Assembly: GCA_023614405.1 (NCBI GenBank)
Contig: CM042697.1
Span: forward strand, 303,956,323-304,020,322
Source of the DNA: Avena insularis
Lineage: Eukaryota > Streptophyta > Magnoliopsida > Poales > Poaceae
Length of the DNA stretch: 64,000 nt
Reading direction: 5' to 3'
A program made the position numbers and the translations under genes. A model generated the notes under the pieces. It saw only the letters and a program-made list of their open reading frames with translations. It did no database searches and had not been told where the DNA came from. Shown here one piece after another: positions 1-10,915 of this stretch (position 1 is the first letter of the stretch; every line of letters begins with the position of its first letter).

Positions 1-2059
1 ATCGCCCCTGTTACTCCCAGCGTCCAGCCTACACCTGCTCTGACAAGCTCATAGGCCAAAGATGCATCTGGCCCTTCCGCCATGTAAGTGGACTCAGGTG
101 CCTCCGCGGAGCTTGCCGTTGTCAGTGAACAGGCAACGCAAGAAAGTATCGCAACCCAAATGGCTGAAGCTCCGGCTAAGGATGCCATCTGTAGTGGTAA
201 GGCGGTGGTTGTGGGTGGAACGTCTGATGAAGGCGGCGCCTCCGCACCCAGGACAACCGTAGAATCCCCAAAGATAATCTACCCGACACTTACGCCGAGT
301 AGCTCCGCTTTGGTTCCTGGTGCGGCGCCGACATCTCCAACCTACGGTCTTGAGGAGCTTCTCCGACAAGAAGATATCTTGAAAGGAAACAGCCTTTCCT
401 TCGGCAAGTTGCTTGCCGAGAGCGCTACCAACCTCAAGATCATCGCACTTGTAAGTTTTACTTGCCTTTTGCATTTTATATGAGTATCCCACTGTAGCCC
501 CCGAGGATTTAGATGGAAAACCATAGGTCTTTGCATCTAAATACTCTAAGAGTGAATAAGCTAGAAAACTTCTCACTGTAGCTCCCAAGCATATAGTTTG
601 AATGAATTATTCCGACTAGATGCTTTCAGAGTAGCATACGCAATGTTTGTAAATTTCAATACTGTAGCCCCCAAGTTTCTAGTTGTAACTGAATTAGTTC
701 CGACTAGATACTTAAAGAAACACTAAGCATATGACCGAGTTAAAAAACTTTATACTGTAGCCCCCAAGCTTCTAGTTGAAAACTGAATCAGTTCCGACTA
801 AATGCTTAAAGAAAGACTAAGCATATTGCCAAGTTAAAAAACTCTCATTGTAGCCCCCAAGCCTTTAGGTGGATATTTATCCGACTAGATGCTCCAAGTA
901 GACTAAACAGCGTTAAATTTTCTTTCCACAGAATGAGAATGCTCGAAGAGGCGTGGCCAACGAGAAGTTCCAGAAGATGCGTGCGGACTTGGAAGCCGAA
1001 AAGGGTAAAATTGCCTTCTTGAAGGAACAAATCATCAAGAGCAAGCATTTGTTTTTCCTTTCTTTTTCGTATTCCGACTTGGTCTTGTGCCAACATTCTC
1101 CGAGTACTCATTGTGTACTGTTCTTTCGTCGACTTGCAGAAACCACTGCCAAGGCCAAGGATATTGTTGAGCAATCCAAGCACATTGAGTTGTTGGATAG
1201 CGAAAACAAGATCCTTAAGCAGGAGAGAAAGGATATGCTGAAGATGCACGAGAACTCCATGAAAGTCTTGCAGGAGCCCGCTAAAACGAAGATGAACCGC
1301 TTGAAGGAGGAGATCGTGATGCTGAAAGAGCATAAGAAAGTTGTCTATGAGCAGAATCAACGCAATCTTGAAGCATACAAGATCCTCCGACAAGAACGGG
1401 ACTCCATGGCGGAAACCCTCCAGCAGGCTGAGATTAGCATATTCAGTAAGTGATTCTCCATCTTGTACTTTTGTAAGTTAGATACTCTGAAATTTTTATG
1501 TTATTAAACTCATGCGTTTCTTTGTCGGAAATTTATAGCTCATATTGGCTTCACTCAAGCGCCTCCTCCGCCAAAGGAATGCATGTTCCTTGCTGGCAAC
1601 TTTATCAGCACTGCCATCAAACAGGCCAAGGAGATAGCCAAGCCCCTCCAGATCAACATCAAGGCAGTGGATTCCGTGATGAAGTTCTCTAAGATCTTGC
1701 GCCAAGCCCTCGAGCGTATTGTAATCTGGAAAGCTTCATGTACCCGGGCTGGCGCGAGGATGGCGCTCTCAATGGTCAAGGCACACTACGAAAACGCCGA
1801 CATCGACACAGTGACCTCCGGTATTCCCGACGTGGACAACGATGGCCACAAAATAGATCACAAGGCTATCTTGGCGTCGCTTGCGGGTTTTGATACCAGA
1901 GTCTCCGAGTTGGTCGACCCTAACGTCTTCGTGACCAAGGAGACTATTGACAGTGAGAACCAAAGCTCCTTCGAGTCTGTCAACACCGTCGACTTCGAGG
2001 AGGATGGTCCTCCTGCTGCTGATGATGCTGCATCCAAGTCACCTACGCCAGAGGAATGA
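1..2059 (+). pseudogene. Antisense spliced gene of the Tat Gypsy element, 3' part
   Basis: Coding exons run opposite to gag-pol. Predicted exons: up to 450 (donor GTAAG at 451), 932 to about 1050 (acceptor CAG ending 931), 1140-1445 (acceptor CAG ending 1139; donor GTAAG at 1446), and 1539-2059 (acceptor AG ending 1538; stop TGA 2057-2059). The middle exons encode a charged heptad-like coiled coil (about residues from NEKFQKMRADLEAEKG onward); the last exon has a conserved block beginning GARMALSMVKAH and an acidic tail. The 5' exons, where the N-terminal domain would lie, are outside the window. Function is unknown; such antisense ORFs are known in Tat elements. The donor after 1050 is not obvious, so the gene is probably damaged. 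Confidence 0.65.
492..905. repeat. Five degenerate tandem units inside the antisense-gene intron
   Basis: Units begin at 492, 575, 662, 755 and 848 with CTGTAGCCCCCAAG or a close variant, giving spacings of 83, 87, 93 and 93 bp. Each unit continues with a diverged TTCCGACTAGATGCTT-like core. The array fills the 451-931 intron. On the element sense strand each unit reads CTTGGGGGCTACAG, which resembles the polypurine tract of the related element at 43301-43310. Confidence 0.8.
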
Positions 2060-2567
2060 AAGAACAACATGTAATATTTGTTTCCTCTGGAAGTTGTATG
2101 CGGAAAAACTACTTGTTTAACATAACGCGGAAAAAACAATTATTATTATTTCCTGCTACTCAAGGACTGGTTCCAGCATGTAAATATTTTTTAAGCAAGT
2201 GCTGGCTTATCCATTACTCTGGTTTTTATGCTTGACTTTTCGTGAGTCGGAAGACTCGTTGTCGGAACTATCGCCAGCGATGATGCCCAATGGCACCGTC
2301 AATAACCTAAGCACAAAATCGCCGACAATAAGTGCCAAAAGTCACTACTCCAGAATCCACATAAAAACGACAAAGAACGTGTAGACCAGAAAACTTAAGC
2401 TAACGCCCGTAGGCGGAATTTTCACAAGTGCAATCACAAAGCTTGTGCATAAAGGTTTTATACGATCCAAAAATGAACACTAAAGGAGGTAAAAGACTCA
2501 GAAATATGAGTGAACCAGAGAGCTTTATTTCATTGATCATATAAGAGGTACACAATAGATAAAAATA
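2060..2567. other. Gap between convergent antisense gene and pol
   Basis: No coding signal seen. The antisense gene ends at 2059 on the plus strand and pol ends at 2568 on the minus strand, so this is the shared 3' region of two convergent units. The same stretch recurs at 8468-8994. Confidence 0.5.
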
Positions 2568-3784
2568 CTAAGTGTAGAAAGGACGTAGCTGTGCTATGTT
2601 CCATGGCCGATCAAGCTCCGGGTAGTCATCATCCGGGTCACGTCGCGTACGCTTATGATCCTCGTTGGGTCTATCCTTTAGTTCGTGGTTGTCAACGAGG
2701 TAGTAAGACCCATTGAGTAGCGCCTTGCTTATGATGAACGGTCCTTCCCATGGCGGGGATAATTTGTGTGACTTCTTTTGCTTAAGTCGGAGCACCAGGT
2801 CCCCCTCTTTAAACGAGTGATGCCGAACGCGGAGACTATGGTATCTATGTAGCTTCTGCTGGTAGATGGCGGATCTTTGGCATGCCAATACGCGCTCCTC
2901 CTCGAGAAGGTACACATCTAGGCGTCGAGATTCTTCAGAGTCATATTCGTCATAGGCGGCGACTCTTGGTGCTTCATGAAGTATGTCGGAAGGCAGGATG
3001 GCTTCTGCTCCATATACCATGAAATAAGGGGTGTAGCCGGTGGATCTGTTGGGTGTAGTTCATAAACTCGACAGCACAGATGGTAATTCCTCCGCCCAGG
3101 CTCCAGCTCCTCTATGCAACGGTGCTTCTAGATGTGGCTTGATTCCCTGTAGAATTAATCCATTGGCTCACTCAACCTGACCATTGGACTGTGGGTGTGC
3201 CACATATGCAAGGTCAAGTCGTATGCCCTTCTCCCAACAATAAGCTTCCACTTATCCGAGTGACAAGTTGCTGCCGTTGTCAGTGATAATGCTATGTGGG
3301 AGACCAAATCTCACCACTAGATCCCGGAAAAACCTAAGGGCAGTTGCCCCATCGAGCTTTCTAATAGGTTTAGCTTCTATCCATTTGGTGAATTTATCAA
3401 CTGCTACTAGCAGATGCGTAAACCCACATGGTGCCGTTTGTAACGGACCAACCATGTCCAGCCCCCAGACTGCAAACGGCGAAGTTATTGGTATTGTTCG
3501 TAATTCTTCAGCTGGAACATGTGGTTTTCAGGCATAATACTGGCATCCCATGCATGTCTCAACTAGCTTGCCGGCGTCCGCCTTCGCGGTCAGCTAGTAG
3601 AATCCTTGCCGGAAAGCTTTAGCGACCAACGGTCAGGGAGCGGCGTGATGCCCGCAATCTCCGAGATGGATTTCGCGTAGGATTTCAATACCTTCTTGTT
3701 GGGAAACACACTTAAGGTATACACCAGTGGTGCTTCTTTGCTAGAGATGTCCATTGATTATGGTATAGCCCTTTGCTCGTCATA
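2568..3784 (-). pseudogene. Gypsy integrase, first copy
   Basis: Core motifs read on the minus strand: VAVDKFTKWIEAKPI and IITDNGSN around 3300-3420 (second catalytic Asp present), then HPQSNGQVE around 3170-3210 (catalytic Glu present). The C-terminal part (3020-2568) has the usual ILHEAPRVAAYDEYDSEES, KEGDLVLRLKQKKSHKLSPP and WNIAQLRPFYT blocks ending at a natural stop. Lesions: an in-frame stop after NLSLG (about 3260) that the second copy shares, and a private TGA at 3170-3168 directly after the catalytic Glu where the second copy reads CGA. A frame change near 3788 separates it from the upstream domain. Confidence 0.85.
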
Positions 3785-4135
3785 CTATTTCCGTCTTTTG
3801 ACTTCGTCTTCGGGCAAAGTTCCGTGTACGAGATATTCCATGAACGGTTTTGTCCAAGACGGAGGGACCTTTGTCACCATGTGAACAAAAGAGCCAACTC
3901 TGTCTAGGTTGTCGATGTCTGCTCCCTTCACGGATGGTATCCGCAAATGCTCCAGGAAAACTCCAGGCGGAATTCGTTTGCGCCCTGATCCAAGCTTAAA
4001 CAGTAGATCAGCCGCCTCGTTTTGCTCCCTAGGTACATACTTGACCTCGTAGCCCAAGAAGCTCTTGGTTATCCCGTCCACTTCGTCTCGATATGCCGCC
4101 ATCATAGGGTTCCGTGTGTTCCAGGTGCCAGCCAC
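3785..4135 (-). pseudogene. Second RNase H-like domain end and linker, first copy
   Basis: Minus-strand reading begins with AGTWNTRNPMMAAYRDEV and contains YVPREQNEAADLL, the typical end of the extra RNase H-like domain of Tat elements, followed by a linker (RIPPGVFLEHL, SFVHMVTKVPPSWTKP) towards the zinc-binding head of integrase. A stop at the ORF start separates it from the RT frame. At its end a run of three T (plus strand, about 3787-3789) replaces the four T of the second copy, a private 1-bp loss that shifts the frame into the integrase head. Confidence 0.75.
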
Positions 4136-5560
4136 CTACTGGGCAACCAAGTCGGAATCTCCACAGCAAACTATGTGCTTGATGCCAATATCCTTGGCTA
4201 CGCGTAGTCCGTGAATGAGTGCTTCATACTCCGCCATGTTATTTGTAGCCTCGAAGTGGATCTGCAGAACATAATGTAGCTTTTCCCCAGTTGGTGACTG
4301 TAGCAGTACACCAGCCCCCGAGCCATTGAGTAGCTTTGATCTGTCAAAGTGCATCACCCAGTATTCTGGCTCTGGCATTGGGGTAGCATCTGGCATCTCC
4401 GTCCAATCTGCGATAAAATCTGCCAAGGCTTGTGATTTGATAGCATCGCGTCTCTTGTAGGTGATCTCGAAGGCGGCAAGTTCAATGCCGCACTTCACGA
4501 CCCTTCCTATAGCGTCGCTGTTGTTGATGATGTCGGACAGTGGAGCTTTGCTCACAACTATGATATGGTGCTCCTGGAAGTAGTGCCTCAGCTTCCGAGA
4601 AGCAAGGAACACTCCATAAGCTATCTTCTGGTAGTGAGGGTAACGCTGCTTGGACTCTGTCAAGACCTCGCTTACATAGTAAACTGGTCGTTGAACTCCG
4701 TACTCATGCCCTGGTTCCTTCCGCTTTACCACGCCGACGATGCTGATTACCCAGTTGGTGGCCGCCATGTAAATTAACATGGGCTCTCCAGGTTCGGGTG
4801 CTGCAAGGATAGGCGATGAGGAAAGTATCTCCTTGAGCTGCTTCAGTGCTGCATCTGCCTCGTCCGTCCACGTGAATTTGTCAGCCTTCTTCAGGAACTT
4901 GTACAGCGCCAGAGCCTTCTCTCCAAGTCGGCTGACGAACCGACTAACTGCTGGAACACAACCTGTTAGCCATTGTATGTCCTTTAGGCGTGTCGGACGG
5001 TTTATGTTTAAGATGGCCTCGATTTTCTCCTGGTTGACCTCGATTCCATGCTGGGAAATGATAAAGCCCAACAATTTGCCAGCTGGAACCCCGAAGACGC
5101 ACTTCTTAGGGTTAAGCATCATGTTGTATTTCTGGAGATTATCAAAGGTTTCTTTTAGGTCGGAGATTAAGTCGTTTGAATTTTTAGACATCAGTGCTAT
5201 ATCGTCCACAAAGGCGTGAACGTTCCGACCAAGTTGATCGTGTAAGCAATGCTGCATTGTCCGCTGGTACGTAGCACCTACCTTTTTCAGCCCGAAGGGC
5301 ATCGTGACATAGCAAAACGTGTTGTAAGGTGTAGTGAACGAAGTGGACAATTGGTCCGACTTTCTTATCTTGATCAAGTGGTATCCGGAGTATGCATCGA
5401 GCAAACACAAAAGCTTCGAGCCAGCCGTCGAGTCAATGACTTGGTCAATGTGAGACAAGGCAAACGGATCTTTGGGACATGCTTTGTTCAAGCCGGTGTA
5501 ATCAACGCACATTCTTAATTTTTTGGTTCCCTTTTTGGGGACAAGTACAGGATTGGCCAC
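4136..5560 (-). pseudogene. Gypsy reverse transcriptase and RNase H, first copy
   Basis: Longest intact pol segment of this element, about 474 codons. RT blocks: VLVPKKGTKKLRMCVDYTGL, LLCLLDAYSGYHLI, MPFGLKKVGATYQRTMQ, and the catalytic box at 5201-5212, which reads FVDD where the second copy has YVDD. RNase H follows (KADKFTWTDEAD, PILAAPEPGEPMLIYMAATN, QRPVYYVSEVLTESKQRYP), then the start of the extra RNase H-like domain (YWVMHFDRSKLLNGSGAGV, NNMAEYEALIHGLRVA). Just upstream, TAG at 5599-5597 breaks the link to the protease region and is shared by both copies, so it predates the duplication. Confidence 0.9.
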
Positions 5561-5797
5561 CCATCGGATGTGAAGGACTTCTGGGATAAAACTAGCCTAA
5601 AGTAACCTAGCTATCTCTTTGCCTATGGCACGTCTCTTCTCGTCTCTGAAGCGTCATAGAGGTTGTTTCACTGGTTTACATTTTGGATCAATATTCAAGC
5701 TATGCTCGACAAGTTCCCTAGGTAGACCTTTCATGTCGGTAGGTTGCCAGGCAAAGATGTCCCTATTCTCACAGAGGAACTCGACGAGTGCGCTTTC

Positions 5798-6670
5798 CTA
5801 TTTAGGGTCCAGGTTCACCCCAATGGAGGTGGTCTTGGAGGCATCGCCTACCACAAGTTCCACCGGCTTGGTCTCGATGGCGGCCTTGAATGCTGGGGCG
5901 GAGTCAGAAATCTGTTTCATCGACGCGGGCATCTCCGAGGCATCGACCTTGCTCTGGATCTCCTTGAATTCTTCGCTGTAAAGGACAGCTTCCGCAAAGG
6001 CTGCTTCTCCAATCTTGCAGTCCCTTGCCTTGGTAAAGCTTCTGGATACGATGATGACACCGTTTGGTCCGGGTATCTTGAGTTTTTTGTAGATGAAGCA
6101 TGGCTTGGCCATTAAGGTGTGGAAGATGCCGCGGCCGAATATGACGTGATACACGCTCTTGAAGGGGACCACCTCAAAGTTCATGCGCTCTTGGCGGTAA
6201 TTATTTATATCGCCAAAAGCGACATGAAGTGTGATGCACCCAAGGGACTGAGCCTCCCGACCAGGAACTACGCCATGGAAGATGGTGTTGGTCCGCCTTA
6301 GGTTTGCTTCCGTCAAGTTCATCTTGTTTAGTGTATCCAGGTACATGATGTTGATGCTACTTCCACTATCCACCATACATTTGGTGAACTCATTGACGTC
6401 AATCAGGGGATTGATTATCATGGCGTATTGGTTCTCCGTAGGGATGAGGTCTGTGTGATCCTTCCTGTCCCAAGTAATTGGAATCTCCGACCAGCGCAGG
6501 TATTGGGGAACTGGGGGCAGAGTGGCCATCGGTATCCTCATGGAGGTCTTCTGTTGTTGGACGGTGGGGGTTCCAAGGAAAGTGTGGAAGACTGCCGCCG
6601 CCTTCTCGAAGGTTTTTTTGCCCTTTCCGTCGCTCTTGGCGGCGTGCTTGGGGTCAACATCCTCGTCCAT
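5798..6670 (-). pseudogene. Gypsy aspartic protease, first copy
   Basis: Active-site motif VDSGSSINIMYLD (Asp-Ser-Gly at 6370-6362) with the following conserved FHGVVPGREAQSLGCITL and YHVIFGRGIFHTLMAKP blocks. The enzyme would cleave the gag-pol polyprotein. The protein reads through 290 codons in one frame, ending in an acidic stretch that leads to RT. The join to gag (about 6540-6670) is frame-disturbed. The second copy at 21225-21968 is closely similar. Confidence 0.85.
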
Positions 6671-8176
6671 GTCACTTGAATCCTTGGACTCCTCCTCCTT
6701 CTTCTTCCCCTTGCCCTTGCCTCGTGGTCTGTTCTTCCGACTTTGCTTGTAGCCGGACTCCGGGTCCTCCTTGAGGTCGTTGACGAACTTGCAATGGCGA
6801 TTGGTGTGGGTGGTTTGCCGTTGGCATCAAGGTGTACGAGGCACGACATATCACGGTACTCCTCGTAGGTTTGGGGAACACGGAGCGCTGTCGAGGTAGT
6901 TTCACTTCCTCGCTGCTGCCCACGACCAACTCCCCGTCCTCGGCCACGTTGTCCGCCATCACCTCGCCCTGCAAAGGTCATAGCGACCATGTTGGAGGTT
7001 TGCTTTTCTTCTAGCGGGGTCTTCCGCTTGGCGCTGCTGTTCCTCCGAGCTTGAGTTGGAACAACCATTGTCGGTCAGGAGCCGCGAGCATCGTTGTCGG
7101 CAGCTGCGAACTCACTAGCCAACTGAATCATCTGGTTCAGATCTAGATGGTGATTGTCCTGCAGGCGCTTCAGCTTATGTTGGAGCAATGTGCCCCTTTC
7201 TAACCCGTCGATGAAGGCGGCCATGGCGGTCTGAGCGTGCACTCCTGCGCAGGAATTCTTCATATCCAGCCAGCAAGAGAGGTAGGCGCGAGATGTCTCG
7301 TCTTTCTCTTGCGCGCACCGCTGTAGATCGCCAACAGTGCAGGGACGTTTGTACGTACCCTCGAAGTTCTTGGTGAACGCTTCTTGCATGTCCAACCAAT
7401 TGCAGATGGATCTCTCCGTCAAGTCATCAATCAATTGGCGGTCCGTGCCCGCCAACATCAATGGGAGGTACTTGACGGCGACGTTGGGCTTACCCTCGGA
7501 GATCTCCACCGCATTACCGTAATCCTGCAATCAAGTAGCTGGCTTGACGGTGTCGTCATAGGGCTCGATGGTCTTGTCAATCCGGAAACCTTTGGGGTAA
7601 GTTGCGGACCGTATCACTGGTCCAAAGCAACGTGGTCCCAGGTATAGTCCTTCCCGGGCCTTGTGGATCTTGTCCAGACGTGAACGTGCATTGTATGGCT
7701 CCGGGCTTCTTTTCTTCTTCTTACCATCAGGGGATGGGCTGCGTGAACGATGTGGGCCTCCTCCGCCATGGTGGCTGCTAGGTGGCGACGGAGGCGGAGG
7801 TGGCAGTGGGTTAGCCTTCTTGTTGTTACCCTCCTGTGAAGCCTCACGCTTGTCGTGGTTGCTTGTCGGACGCGGAGGGTCGTGGCCCGACCTGCTCTTG
7901 TGTCCTTGGTTGCGCTCTCCTTCATGACGGGTCTGCTCCGTGTTGTCGCGGATGAGGATGCCGCTCTGCCTTGGTGGAGCCATATCCGTATGACGGTGAG
8001 CTTTGGTATCTTCGCAATGTCGGGGGCAGCGGGGCGGTGGAGATGGGCGACGAGGTTGGGCTTTGCCTCCATGGTCGGAGGATATGGGGATAACATCATT
8101 CCTGTTGCGTGCATCCCTCCGTCTTTGTTCTGACGAACTCGTCTGGGACCCGACATCAAGAGGAGATCTGTCCCTT
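6671..8176 (-). pseudogene. Gypsy gag, first copy, N-terminus replaced by duplication join
   Basis: Minus-strand frames show the retrotransposon gag core (LMLAGTDRQLIDDLTERSIC, KNFEGTYKRPCTVGDLQRCA, FIDGLERGTLLQHKLKRL, about 7530-7080), a basic low-complexity part (6540-7070), and a proline- and arginine-rich N-terminal part (8205-7531). Reading frame changes occur near 7530 and 7075. The segment upstream of about 8177 is lost: the sequence jumps there into a second copy of the antisense gene. The full gag N-terminus survives only in the second copy (23421-25180). Confidence 0.8.
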
Positions 8177-8180
8177 GGCG
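8176..8180. other. Duplication breakpoint with 5-bp microhomology
   Basis: The join reads CCT-TGGCG-CGAGG. The gag parent at 23413-23425 reads CCT-TGGCG-GCTTG and the antisense-gene parent at 1747-1759 reads GGC-TGGCG-CGAGG. TGGCG is the overlap shared by all three. Confidence 0.85.
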
Positions 8181-8467
8181 CGAGGATGGCGCTGTCAATG
8201 GTCAAGGCGCACTACGAAAAAGCCGACATCGACACAGTGACCTCCGGTATTCCCGACGTGGACAACGATGGCCACAAAATAGATCACAAGGCTATCTTGG
8301 CGTCGCTCGCGGGTTTTGATACCAGAGTCTCCGAGTTGGTCGACCCTAACGTCTTCGTGACCAAGGAGACTATTGATAGTGACAACCAAAGCTCCTTCGA
8401 GTCTGTCAACACCGTCGACTTCGAGGAGGATGGTCCTCCTGCTGCTGATGATGCTGCATCCAAGTAA
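8177..8467 (+). pseudogene. Antisense gene last exon, second copy
   Basis: Nearly identical to 1751-2040 of the first copy, starting in GARMALSMVKAH and ending one codon differently at a TAA (8465-8467). It lacks its upstream exons because the duplication begins inside this exon; upstream sequence is gag read backwards. It can only be a passenger. Confidence 0.85.
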
Positions 8468-8994
8468 CCTGCTCCAGAGGAATGAAAGAACAACATGTAA
8501 TATTTGTTTCCTCTGGAAGTTGTATGTGGAAAAACTACTTGTTTAACATAACACGGAAAAAACAATCGTTATTATTTCCTGCTACTCAAGGACTGGTTCC
8601 AGCATGTAAATATTTTTTAAGCAAGTGCTGGCTTATCCATTACTCTGGTTTTTATGCTTGACTTTTCGTGAGTCGGAAGACTCGTTGTCGGAACTATGCG
8701 CTCAGGCGATGATGCCCAATGGCACCGTCAATAACCTAAGCACAAAATCGCCGACAATAAGTGCCAAAAGTCACTACTCCAGAATCCACATAAAAACGAC
8801 AAAGAACGTAGGTACTAAAACTTAAGCTAACGCCCGTAGGCGGAATTTTCACAAGTGCAATCACAAAGCTTGTGCATAAAGGTTTTATACGATCCAAAAA
8901 TGAACACTAAAGGAGGTAAAAGACTCAGAAATATGAGTGAACCAGAGAGCTTTATTTCATTGATCATATAAGAGGTACACAATAGATAAAAATG
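8468..8994. other. Second copy of the convergent-unit gap
   Basis: Matches 2042-2567 with small differences, including a 2-3 bp indel near 8697. No coding signal. Confidence 0.5.
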
Positions 8995-10059
8995 CTAAGT
9001 GTAGAAAGGACGTAGTTGTGCTATGTTCCATGGCCGATCAAGCTCCGGGTAGTCATCATCCGGGTCACGTCGCGTACGCTTATGATCCTTGTTGGGTCTA
9101 TCCTTCAGTTCGCGGTTGTCAACGAGGTAGTAAGACCCATTGAGTAGCGCCTTGCTTATGATGAACGGTCCTTCCCATGGCGGGGATAATTCGTGTGACT
9201 TCTTCTGCTTAAGTCGGAGCACCAGGTCCCCCTCTTTAAACGAGTGATGCCGAACGCGGCGACTATGGAAGTTATGTAGCTTCTGCTGATAGATGGCGGA
9301 TCTTTGGCATGCCAATACGCGCTCCTCCTCGAGAAGGTCCACATCTAGGCGTCGAGATTCTTCAGAGTCATATTCGTCATAGGCGGCGACTCTTGGTGCA
9401 TCGTGAAGTATGTCGGAAGGCAGGATGGCTTCTGCTCCATATACCATGAAATAAGGGGTGTAGCCGGTGGATCTGTTGGGTGTAGTTCATAAACTCGACA
9501 GCACAGATGGTAATTCCTCCGCCCAGGCTCCAGCTGCTCTATGCAACGGTGCTTCTAGATGTGGCTTGATTCCCTGCAGAATTAATCCATTGGCTCGCTC
9601 AACCTGACCATTGGACTGTGGGTGTGCCACATATGCAAGGTCAAGTCGTATGCCCTTCTCCCAACAATAAGCTTCCACTTATCCGAGTGACAAGTTGATG
9701 CCGTTGTCGGTGATAATGCTATGTGGGAGACCAAATCTCACCACTAGATCCCGGAAAAACCTAAGGGCAGTTGCCCCATCGAGCTTTCTAATAGGTTTAG
9801 CTTCTATCCATTTGGTGAATTTATCAACTGCTACTAGCAGATGCGTAAACCCACATGGTGCCGTTTGTAACGGACCAACCATGTCCAGCCCCCAGACTGC
9901 AAACGGCGAAGTTATTGGTATTGTTCGTAATTCTTCAGCTGGAACATGTGGTTGTCAGGCATAATACTGGCATCCCATGCATGTCTCAACTAGCTTGCCG
10001 GCGTCCGCCTTTGCGGTCAGCTAGTAGAATCCTTGCCGGAAAGCTTTAGCGACCAACGG
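8995..10059 (-). pseudogene. Gypsy integrase, second copy
   Basis: Better preserved than the first copy. The 9678-9487 segment reads HPQSNGQVERANG without the TGA of the first copy, so the Glu region is intact; IITDNGIN (about 9690-9710) keeps the second Asp although the following Ser is changed to Ile. It retains the shared stop after NLSLG, and a stop near 9483 interrupts the link to the C-terminal block (9447-8995), which ends in WNIAQLRPFYT. Confidence 0.85.
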
Positions 10060-10910
10060 TCAGGGAGCGGCATGATGCCCGCAATCTCCGAGATGGATTT
10101 CTCGTAGGATTTCAATACCTTCTTGTTGGGAAACACACTTAAGGTATACACCAGTGGTGCTTCTTTGGTAGAGATGTCCATTGATTATGGTATAGCCCTT
10201 TGCTCGTCGTACTATTTTCCGTCTTTTGACTTTGTCTTCGGGCAAAGTTCTGTGTACGAGATATTCCATGAACGGTTTTGTCCAAGCCGGAGGGACCTTT
10301 GTCACCATGTGAACAAAAGAGACAACTCTGTCCAGGTTGTCGATGTCTGCTCCCTTCACAGATGGTGTCCGCAAATGCTCTAGGAAAACTCCAGGCGGAA
10401 TTCGTTTGCACCCTGATCCAAGCTTAGACAGTAGATCAGCCGCCTCGTTTTGCTCCCTAGGTACATACTTGACCTCGTAGCCCAAGAATCTCTTGGTTAT
10501 CTCGTCCACTTCGTCTCGATATGCCGCCATCATAGGGTTCCGTGTGTTCCAGGTGCCTGCCACCTGCTAGGCAACCAAGTCGGAATCTCCACAGCAAACT
10601 ATGCGCTTGATGCCAATATCCTTGGCTACGCGTAGTCCATGAATGAGTGCTTCATACTCCGCCATGTTATTCATAGCCTCGAAGTGGATCTGCAGAACAT
10701 AATGTAGCTTTTCCCCAGTTGGTGACTGTAGCAGTACACCAGCCCCCGAGCCATTGAGTAGCTTTGATCTGTCAAAGTGCATCACCCAGTATTCTGGCTC
10801 TGGCATTGGGGTAGCATCTGGCATCTCCGTCCAATCTGCGATAAAATCTACCAAGGCTTGTGATTTGATAGCATCGCGTCTCTTGTAGGTGATCTCGAAG
10901 GCGGCAAGTT
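10060..10910 (-). pseudogene. Extra RNase H-like domain and integrase head, second copy, split by copia
   Basis: 10563-10060 reads the linker and integrase head without the frameshift of the first copy (KRRKIVRRAKGYTIINGHLY, QQEGIEILREIHLGDCGHH). 10910-10567 reads the RNase H-like domain (NNMAEYEALIHGLRVAKDIG) until it is cut by the copia LTR at 10916; the continuation is at 19921. A stop at 10567-10569 separates the two ORFs. Confidence 0.8.
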
Positions 10911-10915
10911 CAATG
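10911..10915. repeat. Target-site duplication CAATG, left copy
   Basis: CAATG directly precedes the left LTR. The uninterrupted first Gypsy copy has a single CAATG at 4483-4487, which confirms the insertion site. Confidence 0.95.

Larger units (their letters stand above)
1750..8180. repeat. Internal direct duplication, first copy
   Basis: This block recurs head-to-tail as 8177-10915 plus 19921-23420 (split by the copia). It covers the end of the antisense gene and, on the minus strand, integrase through most of gag. The offset between copies is about 6426-6428 bp. The two copies differ by scattered substitutions, small indels and one deletion of roughly 190 bp in the second copy. Confidence 0.9.
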
